A DNA stretch of 64,000 nt. Source: Porphyra umbilicalis. Lineage: Eukaryota > Rhodophyta > Bangiophyceae > Bangiales > Bangiaceae. Both the position numbers and the translations under genes were made by a program. Below are positions 12,021-23,460 of the stretch, piece after piece. The notes beneath the pieces are model-generated. The model saw nothing but the letters and a program-made list of their open reading frames with translations. It did not search any database and was not told where the DNA came from. The stretch's first letter is position 1. The number at the start of each line of letters is the position of its first letter. Where the stretch lies: the NCBI GenBank assembly GCA_002049455.2, contig KV918792.1, positions 186,001 to 250,000 on the forward strand, given 5' to 3'.

Positions 12021-15000
12021 ATGAGGCGCCGGACTGTGCGAGGACCGGCCGTTGCGGCAGCACGGTTCTTTCCGCGACGCGTCCGATCTCAAAAACGGAG
12101 CGCCGGCGCGGTCTGCGGCAGTTCTGCCGTATGTGCCGACGCACGCTGGGCGTCGGTGACGGTCATCCCCTGTGCGCGGCATCCTGCACGTGTCCGTGGG
12201 CGGCGCGCACTCGGCTCATATCAGAGGCTCCACCAAGAGCATCTGGGGACGAGACGCCACCACCTGAAGCTGTACACCCTCTTTGCCTCGGTCCACTGCC
12301 GTCAGGACCGTCGAGCCCGCATCGTCAAGACCAACGTCCCTCCGCGTGGCGGCCGCCGCCGACGCGGCCGCCCAGCCCATCCCGTCAGGGCCTGGGTCCT
12401 TCGGACAGGCGGCCGGGACCGTGCCGGCTGCCATGCCCGCACCGCCAAGTCCCGCGCTCTTCCGAGTGGAGGCCGCCGCCGCAGCGGCCGCCGACCCCGC
12501 TTCGTCAAGTCCTGCGTCCCCCCGATTGGCGGCCGCCGCCGCAGCGGCCGCCGAGCCTGCCCCGGCAAGGCCTGCGTCCCCCCAATTGGCGGCCGCCGCC
12601 GCAGCGGCCGCCGCGCCCGCCCCGTCAAGGCCTGCGTCCCCCCGATTGGCGGCCGCCGCCGCAGCAAGTGCCGAGCTCGCCCCGTCAAGGCCTGCGTCCC
12701 CCCGATTGGCGGCCGCCACCGCAGCGGCCGCCGAGCCTGCTTCGTCAAGGCCTGCGTCCCCCCGATTGGCGGCCGCCGCCCGCGCGGCTGCCGAGTCCCA
12801 CTCGCGCATGCCAGCCGTCGCGAGGCTGGCAGCCACCGGCGAGCCCACCTCGAGCACCTGCGCCCCGTGACCATGTCCGGCCGTCATCATTGGGTCTGGG
12901 GAGCCCCCCTCGTCAAGGCGCATCTGGGTCCGCCTCGCGGCCGCCCCCGGCGCGGCTGCCAAGCCCACTCGGTCAAGGTCCACCCTCTGCAACCCGGCGG
13001 ACGTCGCCCCAGCGGCCGCCGAGTCCCCCAAGCCCGCTTCGTCAAGGACCATCTGCGCCGACGTGGTCGCCTGTCGGAAAATCGGGTCCCCCAAGCCTCT
13101 CGGAGCGAGCGCGGCCACCAACTCCACCGGTGGCCGCGGGGGAAGTGCGGAAGCTGCAGGAGCTTGCCCGCAAAGCGCACAACGGGTAACGGACTGCGCG
13201 ATGGCTGCTGCGGGGGGCATTCCGGACTCCCTGGAGGAGAGAAATTGGTGGCAGGCGCGGCGGCACGGGCGGCAGCAGATGAGACAAGGTCACCTGCCTC
13301 CTCCTCGGCCGAGGCCGGCGGGGCCGCCGACCGGGCGGCCCCCGACGCCGCCGTCATGGCCGCAGACCGACGCGCTGACGGAGATGTCGAGGCCCCTCCC
13401 AGCTGCAGTGTCGCAGGCCGCGGATACACCCTCGTCGCGGGGGGGTCATCCGGGCTGGGGCGAGGCCGTGGACGTGGACATGCACTCGGCGTACCAATCG
13501 GCGCCGGCGGACGCGGTGAACGCTGCGTCGAAGATGCTACCGTCGACGCCGATGCCGGGTTTGCAGTCCGCGGCCGCAGGGCGGGCAGGCGCGGGGCACT
13601 CGGAGGGTGCTGCCCTCCCGGCGGCCGCGGTGCAGGGGTTGCAGAGGTGCGCGGGGCTGAACAGGCTGTAGCGGCAGCCACCGCCGGTCTCCCGGCCTCT
13701 GACGCTGCACGAGGCGATGGCGGCGACGCAGAGCCCCGCGGCACCACGTCGCCCAGCCGATCAGGTCACGAAGCGGCCGCCTCAGCGGCTGCTCACGGGA
13801 GTGGATCTGGCAACACAGCCGGAGCCGCGGCCGCCGACGGCGGCCGCGGCGGCGGAAGTGCAGTTGGCGATGGAGGGTGTGCACCACCCGCCGGCCCAGG
13901 CGGGGAAGGACATGGAGGGGGTGCAGCGGCCGCCGGTGGAGGCGGGGACGGTGGCGGGCCCCCTTCCTCCTCAGCGGCCGCTGCCAGAGCTGACGTCGTC
14001 GTCGCTGGCGACAACGAGTTCCCCACCGCCAGGGGCAGAGGACGCGGCCGCGGATGGACCGAGGCAGAGCGAGAAGCTCTCTGCCAGGCCTGGTTGGCGG
14101 TGGCGCAAAACCCGGTTGTCGGTACCGACCAGAGCCGAGCAACCTTTGCCGCTGCAATCGTCAACGGGTACAAGTCCCATTGCCCGATGGGCCCTGGACG
14201 CAGGGCGCGCACGGACACCGCCATCGACCGCGAACTGCGCTATTCAGTTTTCAAGAACGATCAACGCTTTTCATCCTCTATGGTGGCCGTCGGGCGTCGC
14301 CAGATGACGGGCAATTTGACCGACGAGGGCCTGATACGCATGGCCTCCGCGCACTCTGACGCCGAGAACCTGTATGAGGCCGTGCAGGTGGACGACAACG
14401 ACGGGGACGCGCCGGTCTTGGTAATGAAGAAGTGCGGCACGAGAGGAGCCGATTATGTCAAGTGTTGGACGGTCATGCGCAAGTTGGACAAGTTCAGCGG
14501 CGCGTCGGGGGCGGCCGCCACGGCGGCCGCCGCTCGCAGCCACCGTCCTGTGCCAAACGGTGGCGTCGAGGACATTTCGGACGACGACTCGAGCTCCACG
14601 GTCGGCAGGCGGCGCGGCCTCTTCCAAGAGCGGCCTATCGGTACAGAGGTCGCCAAAGCGGCGGCCTCGACTGACATTGCTATCATAAGGGAGGCCGCCA
14701 CGACGGCGGCCGCCCTCAAGTCCTTGTCTGAGACGGCCATCGAGCGCTCCGACATTGACTGCTGGTAGGCCAAGAACGTGCGTGAGACGGGTGAGGCGGA
14801 GAAGTGGCGCAAGAACGAGATGGAGCGGCGGCTTCTGCTCTCCAACGCCAGACTGCGCAAGGCCAAGGCCGCGGAGGCACGGGTCGCTTTCCGCTCGACA
14901 ACAACTGTGCCGTCTATGTCGGGCACCTCTGCGGCCGCTATCGCGGCCGCTGAGGCAGCGGCGGGTGCAGCCGCAGGTAGCGCTCCAAGTGCGGCCGCAT

Positions 15001-15506
15001 CTCCAGAATCTGCAGTTTCTCCAAGTGGTGGTGCGGCCGCGTCTCCCGGGTCTGGTGGAGCGCCCGGTACTCCTGGCGGCGTGGCTGTGAACGGCGGCGA
15101 AGCGGCCGCGTTGGCGCCGGCCGCTGACCACACAGTCGGGTCCCCGGCGTCTGGCGCGGCCGCGAGTGCGGCTGCATTGCCTCCGTCTTCATCTTCTCCG
15201 AGTTGCGGCGTCGACGCGTCGCCGTGTACCGGTGCATCACCAGCCGCGGCCGCAAGCGCGGCCGTTGCCCGCCGCGCTGCGGCCTCGGCTGGTGTCGGCT
15301 CGGTCAAGCGGTGGAAGGGGCGAGGCTGGAACTCGTTGCAGACCAAGCAGGCCCGGTTCACGGCGGCCAGGAACACAGTATCGGGTCCAAGCCGTTTCAT
15401 GACGCCGCGGCCTCATAATGCGGCCGCTGGCGAATCGGGCGACAACGAGGAGGACGCTGCCTGTGGTACTAGTGGCAGCGATCGCGCGAATGGTGACTTG
15501 GCTTGA
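12021..15506 (+). CDS. PIF/Harbinger ORF1, SANT/Myb-like DNA-binding protein (one in-frame stop)
   Basis: The recognisable core lies at about 14040-14500: GRGWTEAEREALCQAWLAV, DPVVGTDQ-like NPVVGTDQSRATF, and VKCWTVMRKLDKFSG. This is the SANT/trihelix pattern of PIF ORF1 and related plant NAM-associated proteins, with conserved Trp residues at the start of helix 1 and near the end. After it come an acidic stretch (EDISDDDSSS), a helix (about 14680-14765) and then a TAG at 14766-14768. The same frame continues open to 15506 with a charged coiled-coil-like segment (EAEKWRKNEMERRLLLSNARLRKAKAAEA) typical of the ORF1 tail. I therefore read the TAG as an interruption, not the true end. The long N-terminal part is low-complexity Gly/Arg/Ala and includes a 60-bp repeat, so the true start is uncertain. 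An ATG near 13357 would also work. Confidence 0.7.
12340..12800. repeat. 60-bp minisatellite inside ORF1
   Basis: About seven copies of a 60-bp unit (containing GGCGGCCGCCGCCGCAGCGG and CAAGGCCTGCGTCCCCCCGA) are arranged in exact 60-bp register. Because 60 is divisible by 3 and no stops occur, all three plus frames stay open. One gives a 20-residue Ala-rich repeat (PASPRLAAAAAAAAEPA), another a Gly/Arg repeat in the ORF1 frame. The array shows that open frame here is no evidence of coding. Confidence 0.85.
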
Positions 15507-15910
15507 GTTTTATCTCTGTTGATACTTGTGACGGTGGGGTCTCTGCGCGTGTGGAGTGCTTGACTACTGCATCGACTATTGCACGACAATCATACACGGT
15601 TTTTTTTTCCCCTTCGCCGGGGATTTTTTTCCTACACACCGACTCTGTCAGACCCTGCGACTCCGTCCGAGAAGGGAGAACGGCAAAATCCTCTTACTTG
15701 TACACCAGTCATGGTGCAGCTTGAAAGTATAAGCCACTCGCGGACATCCGATTACGCCAGACAGAGCGGCGGCCTCCTTTGTCTTCCTAGATAGAACGGA
15801 GGCCGTCCAAGAGTCTTTCCTATCCCCGGTCGGCGTGGTGGCGCCCGCCGACGTGCCAATGTGTGAGGAAAAAAAAGAGCCATGATGGCAAAGAAAAAAA
15901 AAGTTGAACG
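15507..15910. other. Convergent intergenic spacer of the PIF element
   Basis: About 400 bp lie between the two convergent stop codons. The spacer carries T-runs at 15600-15650 (TTTTTTTTCCCC, GGGGATTTTTTT) flanking CTTCGCCGGGG, and poly-A at 15870-15902. It is a plausible shared 3' processing zone. No gene is seen. Confidence 0.5.
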
Positions 15911-18854
15911 CTACAAATACGGCTCCAGAAGAGACCCGCGATCAACAAAGATATGGGCCGCCAGGTCGTCGCGGAGACTGAAGAACTCTGCACTCTCAGT
16001 GGCGGTCTGGCGCGCCCGCAACTGTAACAGAAAAGAACCCGGCGGGGGGTCTGCGCCGCCCAAAACCACGGGAGCATGCGGCAAAGCCGCAAAACGGGGA
16101 GCTGCGGCCGCCGCGGCGGCCGCATCAGCGGCTGGTCCTGCGGCTGTGGAGCCACATCCCGCAACCGCACGCGGACCGACAAGGCCGGCGGCCGCGGCGG
16201 CGGCGCCCGCACCATCAGCACCTCTGCCGCCCCTCCCGCCTGCTGCCGAGCCACCGCCCGCGGCGGCCGCCGAGCCACCAAAGTCGGCGGCCGCGGCGGC
16301 GGCGGCCGCACCGCCAGCTCTCTCTCCGCCACGTACGCCCGCCGGCGAGTCGCCGACGGCGGCGGCCGCCGAGCAACTGAATTCGGCGGGCGCGGCGGCG
16401 GCGGCCGCACCACCAGCTCCCTCTCCGCCACACACGCCCGCCGGCGAACCGCCGCCGGCGGCGGTCACCGAGCCACCGAAGTCGGCAGCCGCGGCGGCGG
16501 CGCCCACACCACCAGCTGTACTTCCTAGACGCACGTACGCTGGCGAGACGCCGCCAGCGGCGGCCGCAGAGCCACCAAAGTTGAAGGCCGCGGCGGCGGC
16601 GCCCGCACCATCAGAACCTCCGCCGCCCCCCCCGCATGATGTCCAGTAGCCGCCGGCGGCGACCGCCGAGCCATCAACGTCGGCGGCCGCGGCGGAGACG
16701 CCCGCACCACCAGCTGCATCTCCTCGACCCACGCCCGCTGGCGAGTCGCCGCCAGCGGCGGCCGCCGAGCCACCAAAGTTGGCGGCCGCGGCGGCGGCGC
16801 CCGCACCACCAGTTCCCTCTCCGCCACACACGCACGCCGGAGAGCCACCGCGGGCGGCCGCCGCCTGGCCACCTAAGTCGGTGGCCGCGACGGCGGCGCC
16901 CGCTCCACCAGCTCCTTCTCCGCCACACACGCCCGCTGGCGAGCCACCGCGGGCGGCTGCCGCCGGGCAAACCAGACCGGCGGCCGCGGCGGTGGCGCCC
17001 GCACCATAAGCTGCTCCGCCACTGCCGAAGCCCGCTGGCGATCGATCGCCGTCGGCCGCCGCCGAGCCACCAAAGCCGGCCGCCGCGGCGGCGGCGCCCG
17101 CTCCACCAGCTCCGACTCCTCCACGCACGCCTACTGGCGAGTCGCCGCCAGAGGCGGCCGCCGAGCCATCCAAGTCGGCGGCCGCGGCGGCGGCGCCAGC
17201 TCCACCAGCTCCGTCTCCTCCACGCACGCCCGCTGGCGAGTTGCCGCGGGCGGCGCCCGCCGAGCCACCAAAGTTGGTGGCCACGGCGGCCGCGCCCGCA
17301 CCACCAGCTCCCACTTCGCCACGCATGCCCGCCGGCGAGTGGCCGCCAGTGGCGGCCGCCGAGCCACCAAAGTCGGCGGCCGCGGCGGCGGCGCCCGCTC
17401 CACCAGCTCCTTCTCCGCCAAGCAAGCCCGCTGGTGAGCCACCGCCGGCGGCCGCCGCCCGGCCAAGAAGAACGGCGGCCGCGGCGGTGGCGCCCGCACC
17501 ATAAGCTGCTCCGCAACCGCCGATGCCCGCTGGCGATCGATCGCCGGCGGCCGCCGCCCCGGCGCGAAGGCAGGCGGCCGCGGCAGCGGCGCCATCGGCA
17601 CCAGCTCCTCCCTGCGCAACTGCGCCGGCGAAGGGGTCTCCGCCGGCGGCCGCCGCCGATTCGACATCGCCTGTGGCCGCCGCACCTGTTCCCGTACTGC
17701 CAGCCCAGCCGACGTCGCCTGCGCCAACGGCATGGCCATCATCGGCGGCGGCCGCAGGTTCCCCATCCCTTGCGGCCGCCACCGCTGCCATGCGCTCATG
17801 AGTGACATACTGGCCACGCCTCTGCTCAACGACCATGTTGTGCAGAATTGCGGCCGCCTTGCCGGCAAGCATCATCTGCTCTACTGAGCCAAATCGGCCA
17901 GGGTGTAGAAGAATATGGAAATATCGCGGTCATAACCCCGTAGAGCCGCTCGACATCTTTGCGCAGCGCCTCCTGGAGCCGTTTGAAACATTTTTCTGCG
18001 GGTATGATGCGGTTGGGGTACGGAGAAACAAAAAATGGATACTTGAGATAAACACCGTCAGTAAGATAATACAACAAACAACGTGAACGACCATTAACAC
18101 AGAAAGAGAAAGACTTCGGCGGCCACACACCCTCCACCACATCAAAATACAACGGTGAGATGCGTAACACGTTGAGGTCATTGAAGCTCCCCAGCGCCCC
18201 GATAAAGAAATGCCAGATGTAAGGGTCCTCATCACAAACCGTCTCCATGACAATGGCGCGCCGCTTCTTGCGGTTCTGATAATGCCCAGCAAGCCCCTTT
18301 GGGCACGCGGCCCACTCCCAAAGCGAGCAATCGAGGCTGCCGATACATTCCTGCACTCTCCGTGCTGCGTTGCGCTCCAGCATGCGCTTGACCTCCTCGT
18401 CGTTAGGAGGCCGCAGGTAGACGGGCTCCCACTCCTCAACAATAAACTCAATCAGCTTCTTCGTGACCACCTCAATTGTAGACTTGGACAGCCGGCCATA
18501 CTCATCTGCACGATCATACGACTCCCTGTACGCGAGGACACGGAAGGCGGCCACCAGCTGCTGCAGAGCATAAACTTTCGGCCGCCCCGTCGCATTGATG
18601 CTCTGTCGCCAAAATGGCCGGTCCCAGATGGCCTCATAAATGTGCATAGAAATAGACCGTGGCACACGGAAGCGACACTCAAACGTCTCCTCTCCATACA
18701 CAGGCGGCTGCCCATCCACACCAAAATAATCCCGCATGATGCCGCGCATACCCTGGTCGAAATCACGTGGCCGGTTGGGACGCCGCCCGGCCACAGAACC
18801 GACAAAACGCCGTCTGCGCGCTAGCTGCGCCGCATTCCTGCGATGAAGGCGCAT
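15911..18854 (-). CDS. PIF/Harbinger (HARBI1-like, DDE_4/Plant_tran) transposase with expanded C-terminal linker
   Basis: From the ATG at 18854 the minus frame encodes a HARBI1/ALP1-like nuclease. It has IGSLDCSLWEWAACP (first acid D175), FNDLNVL (D226), YYLTDGVYLKYPFF (D266) and RKDVERLYGV (E302), the family DDE set. After about 17930 the frame shifts by one base. The continuation encodes HILLHPGRFGSVEQMML and AAAILHNMVVEQRRGQY, the known C-terminal block of the family. The frame then runs through roughly 560 residues of Ala/Gly repeats and ends with FFSLRDDLAAHIF, matching the usual family ending of the H..L..DL.EH.. type. A compact C-terminal linker has thus been blown up by a 33-residue repeat. 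It is convergent with ORF1. The frame change could be a real indel or an assembly error. Confidence 0.8.
16100..17690. repeat. 99-bp minisatellite inside the transposase linker
   Basis: Imperfect units of 99 bp (33 codons) repeat about fifteen times. For example CACCAGNT landmarks sit at 16411 and 16510, and at 16708 and 16807, each 99 bp apart. The unit encodes a repeat of the type GDSPAGVRGGEGAGGAGAAA on the minus strand. Copies vary by substitution but rarely by length, so the reading frame is preserved over 1.6 kb. Confidence 0.85.
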
Positions 18855-20155
18855 CCGGAACAGAGATCACGCTCTGATGACGGCCGCAAGCAGCTCGTCC
18901 GCGGAGCCCTCCGACTGCCCGCGGCCGTCATCGCGCGACGACCGCGACCCATCATCAGTGTACGCGTCCATCTCCATCCACCAGTGCAGCCGTCGTCACG
19001 AAAGCTAGAGCGGCCGCAGAAGCGGCCGCAAAGGCAGCCATCAACACGGCCGCTTACGGCCGCTTACGGCCGCTGCGCCGGCGAAAAAGACGGGCAGAAC
19101 GGGGAAACGGGATGAACGACGCCAACGACGCCGGTGCCGCAATCGCGCTCCCCCGACGACGACGGTGTGATCGACGTGCCTTTGGTGGCGGCCGAACCGC
19201 GCCGATCTGTTGCTCCGCGCCCCCCCCCCCACAAAAAGCGCGCTTGGCAGGTCCCGGGCGGCCGCGTGACCAATAATGTGGGCTGCGCGGCGCTGCCTGA
19301 AAACCTTCATGCACGGCCCATTCCCGCGGTTGCGGCTGCGCGCGGACAGTCACATGCCGGCCACACAATGTTGCGCTGCGCGGAACCCCCCCCAGATTGG
19401 CTCTCAGCGCAGGTTGGTGGCACCAGCAGCGCATCAGAAGGGGGGGCGTCAACTGGGGGCCACCACGCCAAAGAATTCCGCTGGACGACCGCACTGGGGC
19501 CGCGCGCCAACCCATGCGACAGTGCCTCTAGGCGGCCCCCCCCCCCTATTCAAACCGTTCAGCCGTGGGGGGGCCGACCCAGAATCGCGCGTGGCGCCGG
19601 ATGGCCACCAGGAAAAAACGGTGTCCCGCCGGCCCCCCCCCCCACAGGGCCCGGCATTGAGCGCCGCCTGCGCCTCGAACGGAATCTGCGGCCACTCGCG
19701 ACCGTATGCTCATGAATATCAGATCTCGAGACGCCTGTGCGATCGTCAACGCAACGTGTGTTTGTCTGCGATCGTCCCGATTTGGGTGTTTGACCCCCGT
19801 TTAGACACAATTGTAGACAGATTCGGTTCGCAAAACGTTCGGAAATGCACAAACGTCTGCCCAAACGCCAGTGGTATGGTCGGCCGATGGAAAAATGCGA
19901 ACCTCTTGCGAACCAGCGCCATGTTATCCGGTTGGACATATATCTGGCCCACCAGTTGCTCTGTTCGCAGATCTGGTTCGCGACATTGATGGGATGACCG
20001 GTTTTCCCATACCTCTGCCCATAACTGGCAAATATGCCACGTTTAACGAATCATACGCCAAAGCGGTTCGCAACCGACGTTGTTGGGTGTGCTCTAATGC
20101 CCCAACTCAAAAGGGCGTCAGCAAGGCATCGCGAAGCATGGAGCAAACGAACGGC
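18855..20155. other. 5' flank of the transposase and lower-GC spacer
   Basis: At 18890-19090 there are clustered GCGGCCGC and CGGCCGCTTA repeats (three GGCCGCTTACGGCCGCT-like units near 19050-19075), probably the subterminal part of the PIF element. At 19200-19640 there are several C-runs of 9-13. From about 19730 the DNA is AT-richer with GGTTCGCA/TGCGAACC inverted motifs, suggesting a foldback relic. No gene is recognised. Confidence 0.5.
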
Positions 20156-20956
20156 CGAGTTCGACGTTGCAGAATTCGCCATCAGCCAATCGCGTGGCTC
20201 GGCCAAAGCACCACCTCAGTCCTGTCTCAAGCGTCGGTCTTCTGTCGGGATAAGGACTTGGGTGGCATTGGATTTCTTTCATCGACATGCTTCATGTACC
20301 AGGTGCCGGAACATGGCGGTTTGACGTGTAGGATCACAGGAGAAACGGACCCACGTTCTATTCTAGAGATTAAACCTCTGAAATCGATCGTGGGGGCCGT
20401 TTCCAACACCTGAGAGGGGGTACAGTTGCAAACGATTTTGATCCAAATCCCCCCCCTGACGCCATTGCGATGGGGCCACTTTCCGCGCCTTGTGCTGCTC
20501 ATGTTCAATTTATCACCCGATTTGAAGCTATTGTAGCCTCCTCATTGCTCGGGGGGACCTCGCATTCACGAGACAGAACGGTCACACATGCCATGTGGCG
20601 GGGCGGGAGGCAGGGAATGGCGGCGCCTACACTGGGTGCCGGCTGCCGGTCTACCGCTGCCGGCATGCCCATGAGCGACCGCGCCGCTGGCGCCGCCCCG
20701 CCGGCAGCCCATGCGGCCGTCTTCGTGGCCGCGGCCGCGCGCGCCGCGGCCGAAGGGCACGGGGACGCGGCGTCGTCGGCGGCCGTGTCGACAGCTGAGC
20801 GGGCGGGGAGCGCGTCCGCCGCCGCCGCCGCCACCACCGCCGTCGCCGGCTGCCAAGCCGCGTCACGCGGGGCGGTGCCGGGGGGGGCCGCCCCGTCGGT
20901 CGCGGCTGGGGGGAGAGACGTAGCGTCGGCACCCCCTTCGCCATGTCCCACTCAGC

Positions 20957-22133
20957 CTACCCCGAAAGCGCGGCGGCGGCGCAGACGTAATTGGCGGGCG
21001 GCTTGCAGCGGTCGGCGGCGGCGGCCGCGGGGGCGCCCCCAGACCGGCGATCCACGTCGGCGCGCGTGCCGGTCGCGGACGGGCGGACCGTCTCGGGGCG
21101 CCTGCCGGCGGCGAAAGGTCGGACCGTCTCAAAGCGCCTCAGCCGGGTCATTGGCGGCGACGGCGGGGGGCGGGGGGAGGGCGGCATTGCTTTTCGACGA
21201 GGGGCAACGTCGCTCGGGTGCGCGGCGAGCCGCGTCATGGACGAGAGCGCCGTGGGCAGCGCCAACAAGGGCGCCGCCGCTGAAAAGGGGGAAAAGTCGC
21301 CGCCATCGCCCGCGACGGGCCCGCCGGCCTCCGCTGCCGCCGCCGCCGCCACCGCCGCCGCTGCCGCCGCCACTGCCGCCGCCGCCGCCAGCAAGTCGGC
21401 GTCGGCCGACGCGGCGCTGCCGACGCAGCGGTCGCCGGTGGCCAACGTCGAGGCGGCGGCGCCCCTGGCGGTGGCCAGCGCCTCCCTGCTGCCCGGGCGG
21501 GCGTAGCGAACGCCGCCCGCCTCCCGCGCGCTGCAGCCCCCCCCGCGCACGTCTGGGGAGCGCGCGCGGTCGGCGTTTCGGTAGCTGCTGCCGCCCGGGA
21601 CGGACAAGCCCTGCAATGGCCGCCGCGTCACGTGGTCCGTGTCGCTGCCTCTCGGGCGCCTCAGCGGCTCTGCAGGCGCGGGCGACCGGGAGCGGGATCG
21701 GGGGCGCGGGCGGGAGCGGCAGCGGGACCGCGGCGGGGGCGGCGCCGACGCCAAGGCCGCACCCGCCGAGCGCGGCGGCTGGCGCGCGTCGCGCGAGTAG
21801 AGCCGCTCCGCGGCGGCCGACGGTGCAAAACAGCATGTTGGTGTGAGGTTCAGTCCATTCTGACTGTATAGACGTGATCAGGGACGTCACTTTACCCAGA
21901 GAAAATGATGAAGTCAAGGGCCGCACGACTTTTGTTTTTGACACCCTACTGTCCCAAGACGTGTTGCGCTTGCCCACTTGGCATTTCCATGGCATCCTCC
22001 GCGTCTGAGCAGACGTCCGACCCAAAAAGAACACCACGTCACAATAAACCGAAGAGCTCAAGTAGGATGGAGAACAATCCCTGGTCACGTCACTGTGCTC
22101 AGAATAGTACCTCAAAGGCTCCTTCATGCTCAT
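20957..22133 (-). CDS. Possible Ala/Arg-rich protein inside the insertion (doubtful)
   Basis: Two overlapping minus frames are open here (22133-21129 and 21754-20957). One has an Arg-Ser-rich start (RSRCRSRPRPRSRSRSPAPA), then Ala tracts coded by GCC/GCG runs. The other starts in lower-GC DNA with a varied amino-acid composition (MSMKEPLRYYSEHSDVTRD). A spliced gene is possible but no known domain is seen. High GC alone would keep these frames open. Confidence 0.2.
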
Positions 22134-23289
22134 ATGACACCCTACTTGCTGCCCTTCACGCGTGCCCCACGACCGATGTGAGCTTGAAGCGAAGTTGGTC
22201 TGAGTAAAGCTTGTAGAACACTCTAATCAGGTCCAGTGGTCAAAAGTTTTCTATTCAACGTCGAGACGATGTGCAGCCTGAGAACAGCACGACACAACCG
22301 CAGCTCCTTGCATGCAACTACCATTGAGAGTCCTCAGAACGCTTGACGCCTGACCGACACGGCTCCCAAGGCAGTGACCATGCCACGAGACTTCAGTAAC
22401 ATACGTCCAGTGAAAGCTGTCATCTGGACAGTATCTGATTGTCTGTTGATGGTCGCTTTTCGGCCGATTAGCTATAACCTCTGGCGCAGGATCTTCCCAT
22501 GGGCCCCGTCAATCCGAGACGAGGGTCACTGCCCGCACGCCGCCATGGTCTCACAGCTCCCCCCTCCCGATCCTCGTATACGAGCAAGTGATAGCTCATA
22601 CGTTCGCACAATGGGGGAAGGACCTAGGTGGGGTACACACGTGAGTGGAAGAAGCATGAGGTCACCGTTGTCGTGCCCGCAGTTGCGGCGGTAGCCAGCC
22701 ATGGAGGATTTATTTGGCCACCTGCTGTGGAATGCTCCGGTGGACCGGACCACCGCTGTGCGCGTGCCAGCGAGAATAAACTAGGAGCTCATTGCTGGAT
22801 TGTCCCGGATTGTACGTCAAAGCAGTGCCAACACTGGCCAGTCCAATTGATCACGGGCGTTTTTCTGGCACTGCCCCATCTTGTGGATACCGAATGTGCC
22901 TTCTGTTCCTGCCTATAGCGATTCCCATTGCTTTTTGTTGGAAACAGCACTGCGGCCGGTCTCCCATACTGTACTCTGTTCTTTCTGACCAGCTGGAAAC
23001 AATACGGGAGTTCTATCTTCGCGCGTCTCTTCTTGTCCAGCAGGACCTTTTTGGCAGATGACACCTCGGCAGCGCCCGGGTGGGCGGCCAGGCAGGAAAA
23101 CACACAAAACGAGAAACACTTGTAGTCGCGACGGGCTGTCAGTGGGGAGAAGGGCAGGGACGGCCGCGGTAGCCGAGGAGTGGGGTGCGGTGCGGCACTG
23201 ACACAGCACTGGTGGGGCGATGGTATCGGCCACGTCAGCTCCTCTGCACGTGTCAGGCCAGTGTGCGTCGAAATTGACGACCCGCCCAC

Positions 23290-23460
23290 AATGCCAATTT
23301 GCGCCCCCGAGCCCCCCTAGCACGCCGCTCAGCTCCCCCCGACCCCCTACCAAACCCCCCTCAAACCCCCCCAACCCGGCCTCCAACCCCCTTCCCCCCA
23401 ACCCCCCCCCAGCACCCCCCCCAGCACCCCCCTAATCCTCCGAATCCCCCCCCCCCCCCA
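23290..23460. repeat. C-rich low-complexity tract
   Basis: A run of CCCCCC blocks separated by A, AA or T (CCCCCCAACCCC, AGCACCCCCC) lies near the right end of the 3.2-kb insertion. The opposite strand is G-rich and could form G-quadruplexes. Confidence 0.7.

Larger units (their letters stand above)
12021..18854. mobile_element. PIF/Harbinger DNA transposon (two-gene)
   Basis: The interval holds the two standard PIF/Harbinger genes in convergent order: a SANT/Myb-like DNA-binding ORF1 on the plus strand and a DDE transposase on the minus strand, separated by about 400 bp. In this superfamily the Myb-like protein and the transposase cooperate in excision. The whole interval is dense in GCGGCCGC and in in-frame minisatellites. 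Terminal inverted repeats and the expected 3-bp target duplication were not found by eye, so the limits given are those of the genes. One in-frame stop in ORF1 and one frame change in the transposase suggest a recently inactivated copy. Confidence 0.8.

Noticed and set aside
12021-17800. Many long overlapping frames on both strands (Ala-, Pro- and Arg-rich)
   Set aside because: Codon-phased GC-rich repeats leave several frames open at once. Only the frames holding the SANT and DDE motifs were kept.
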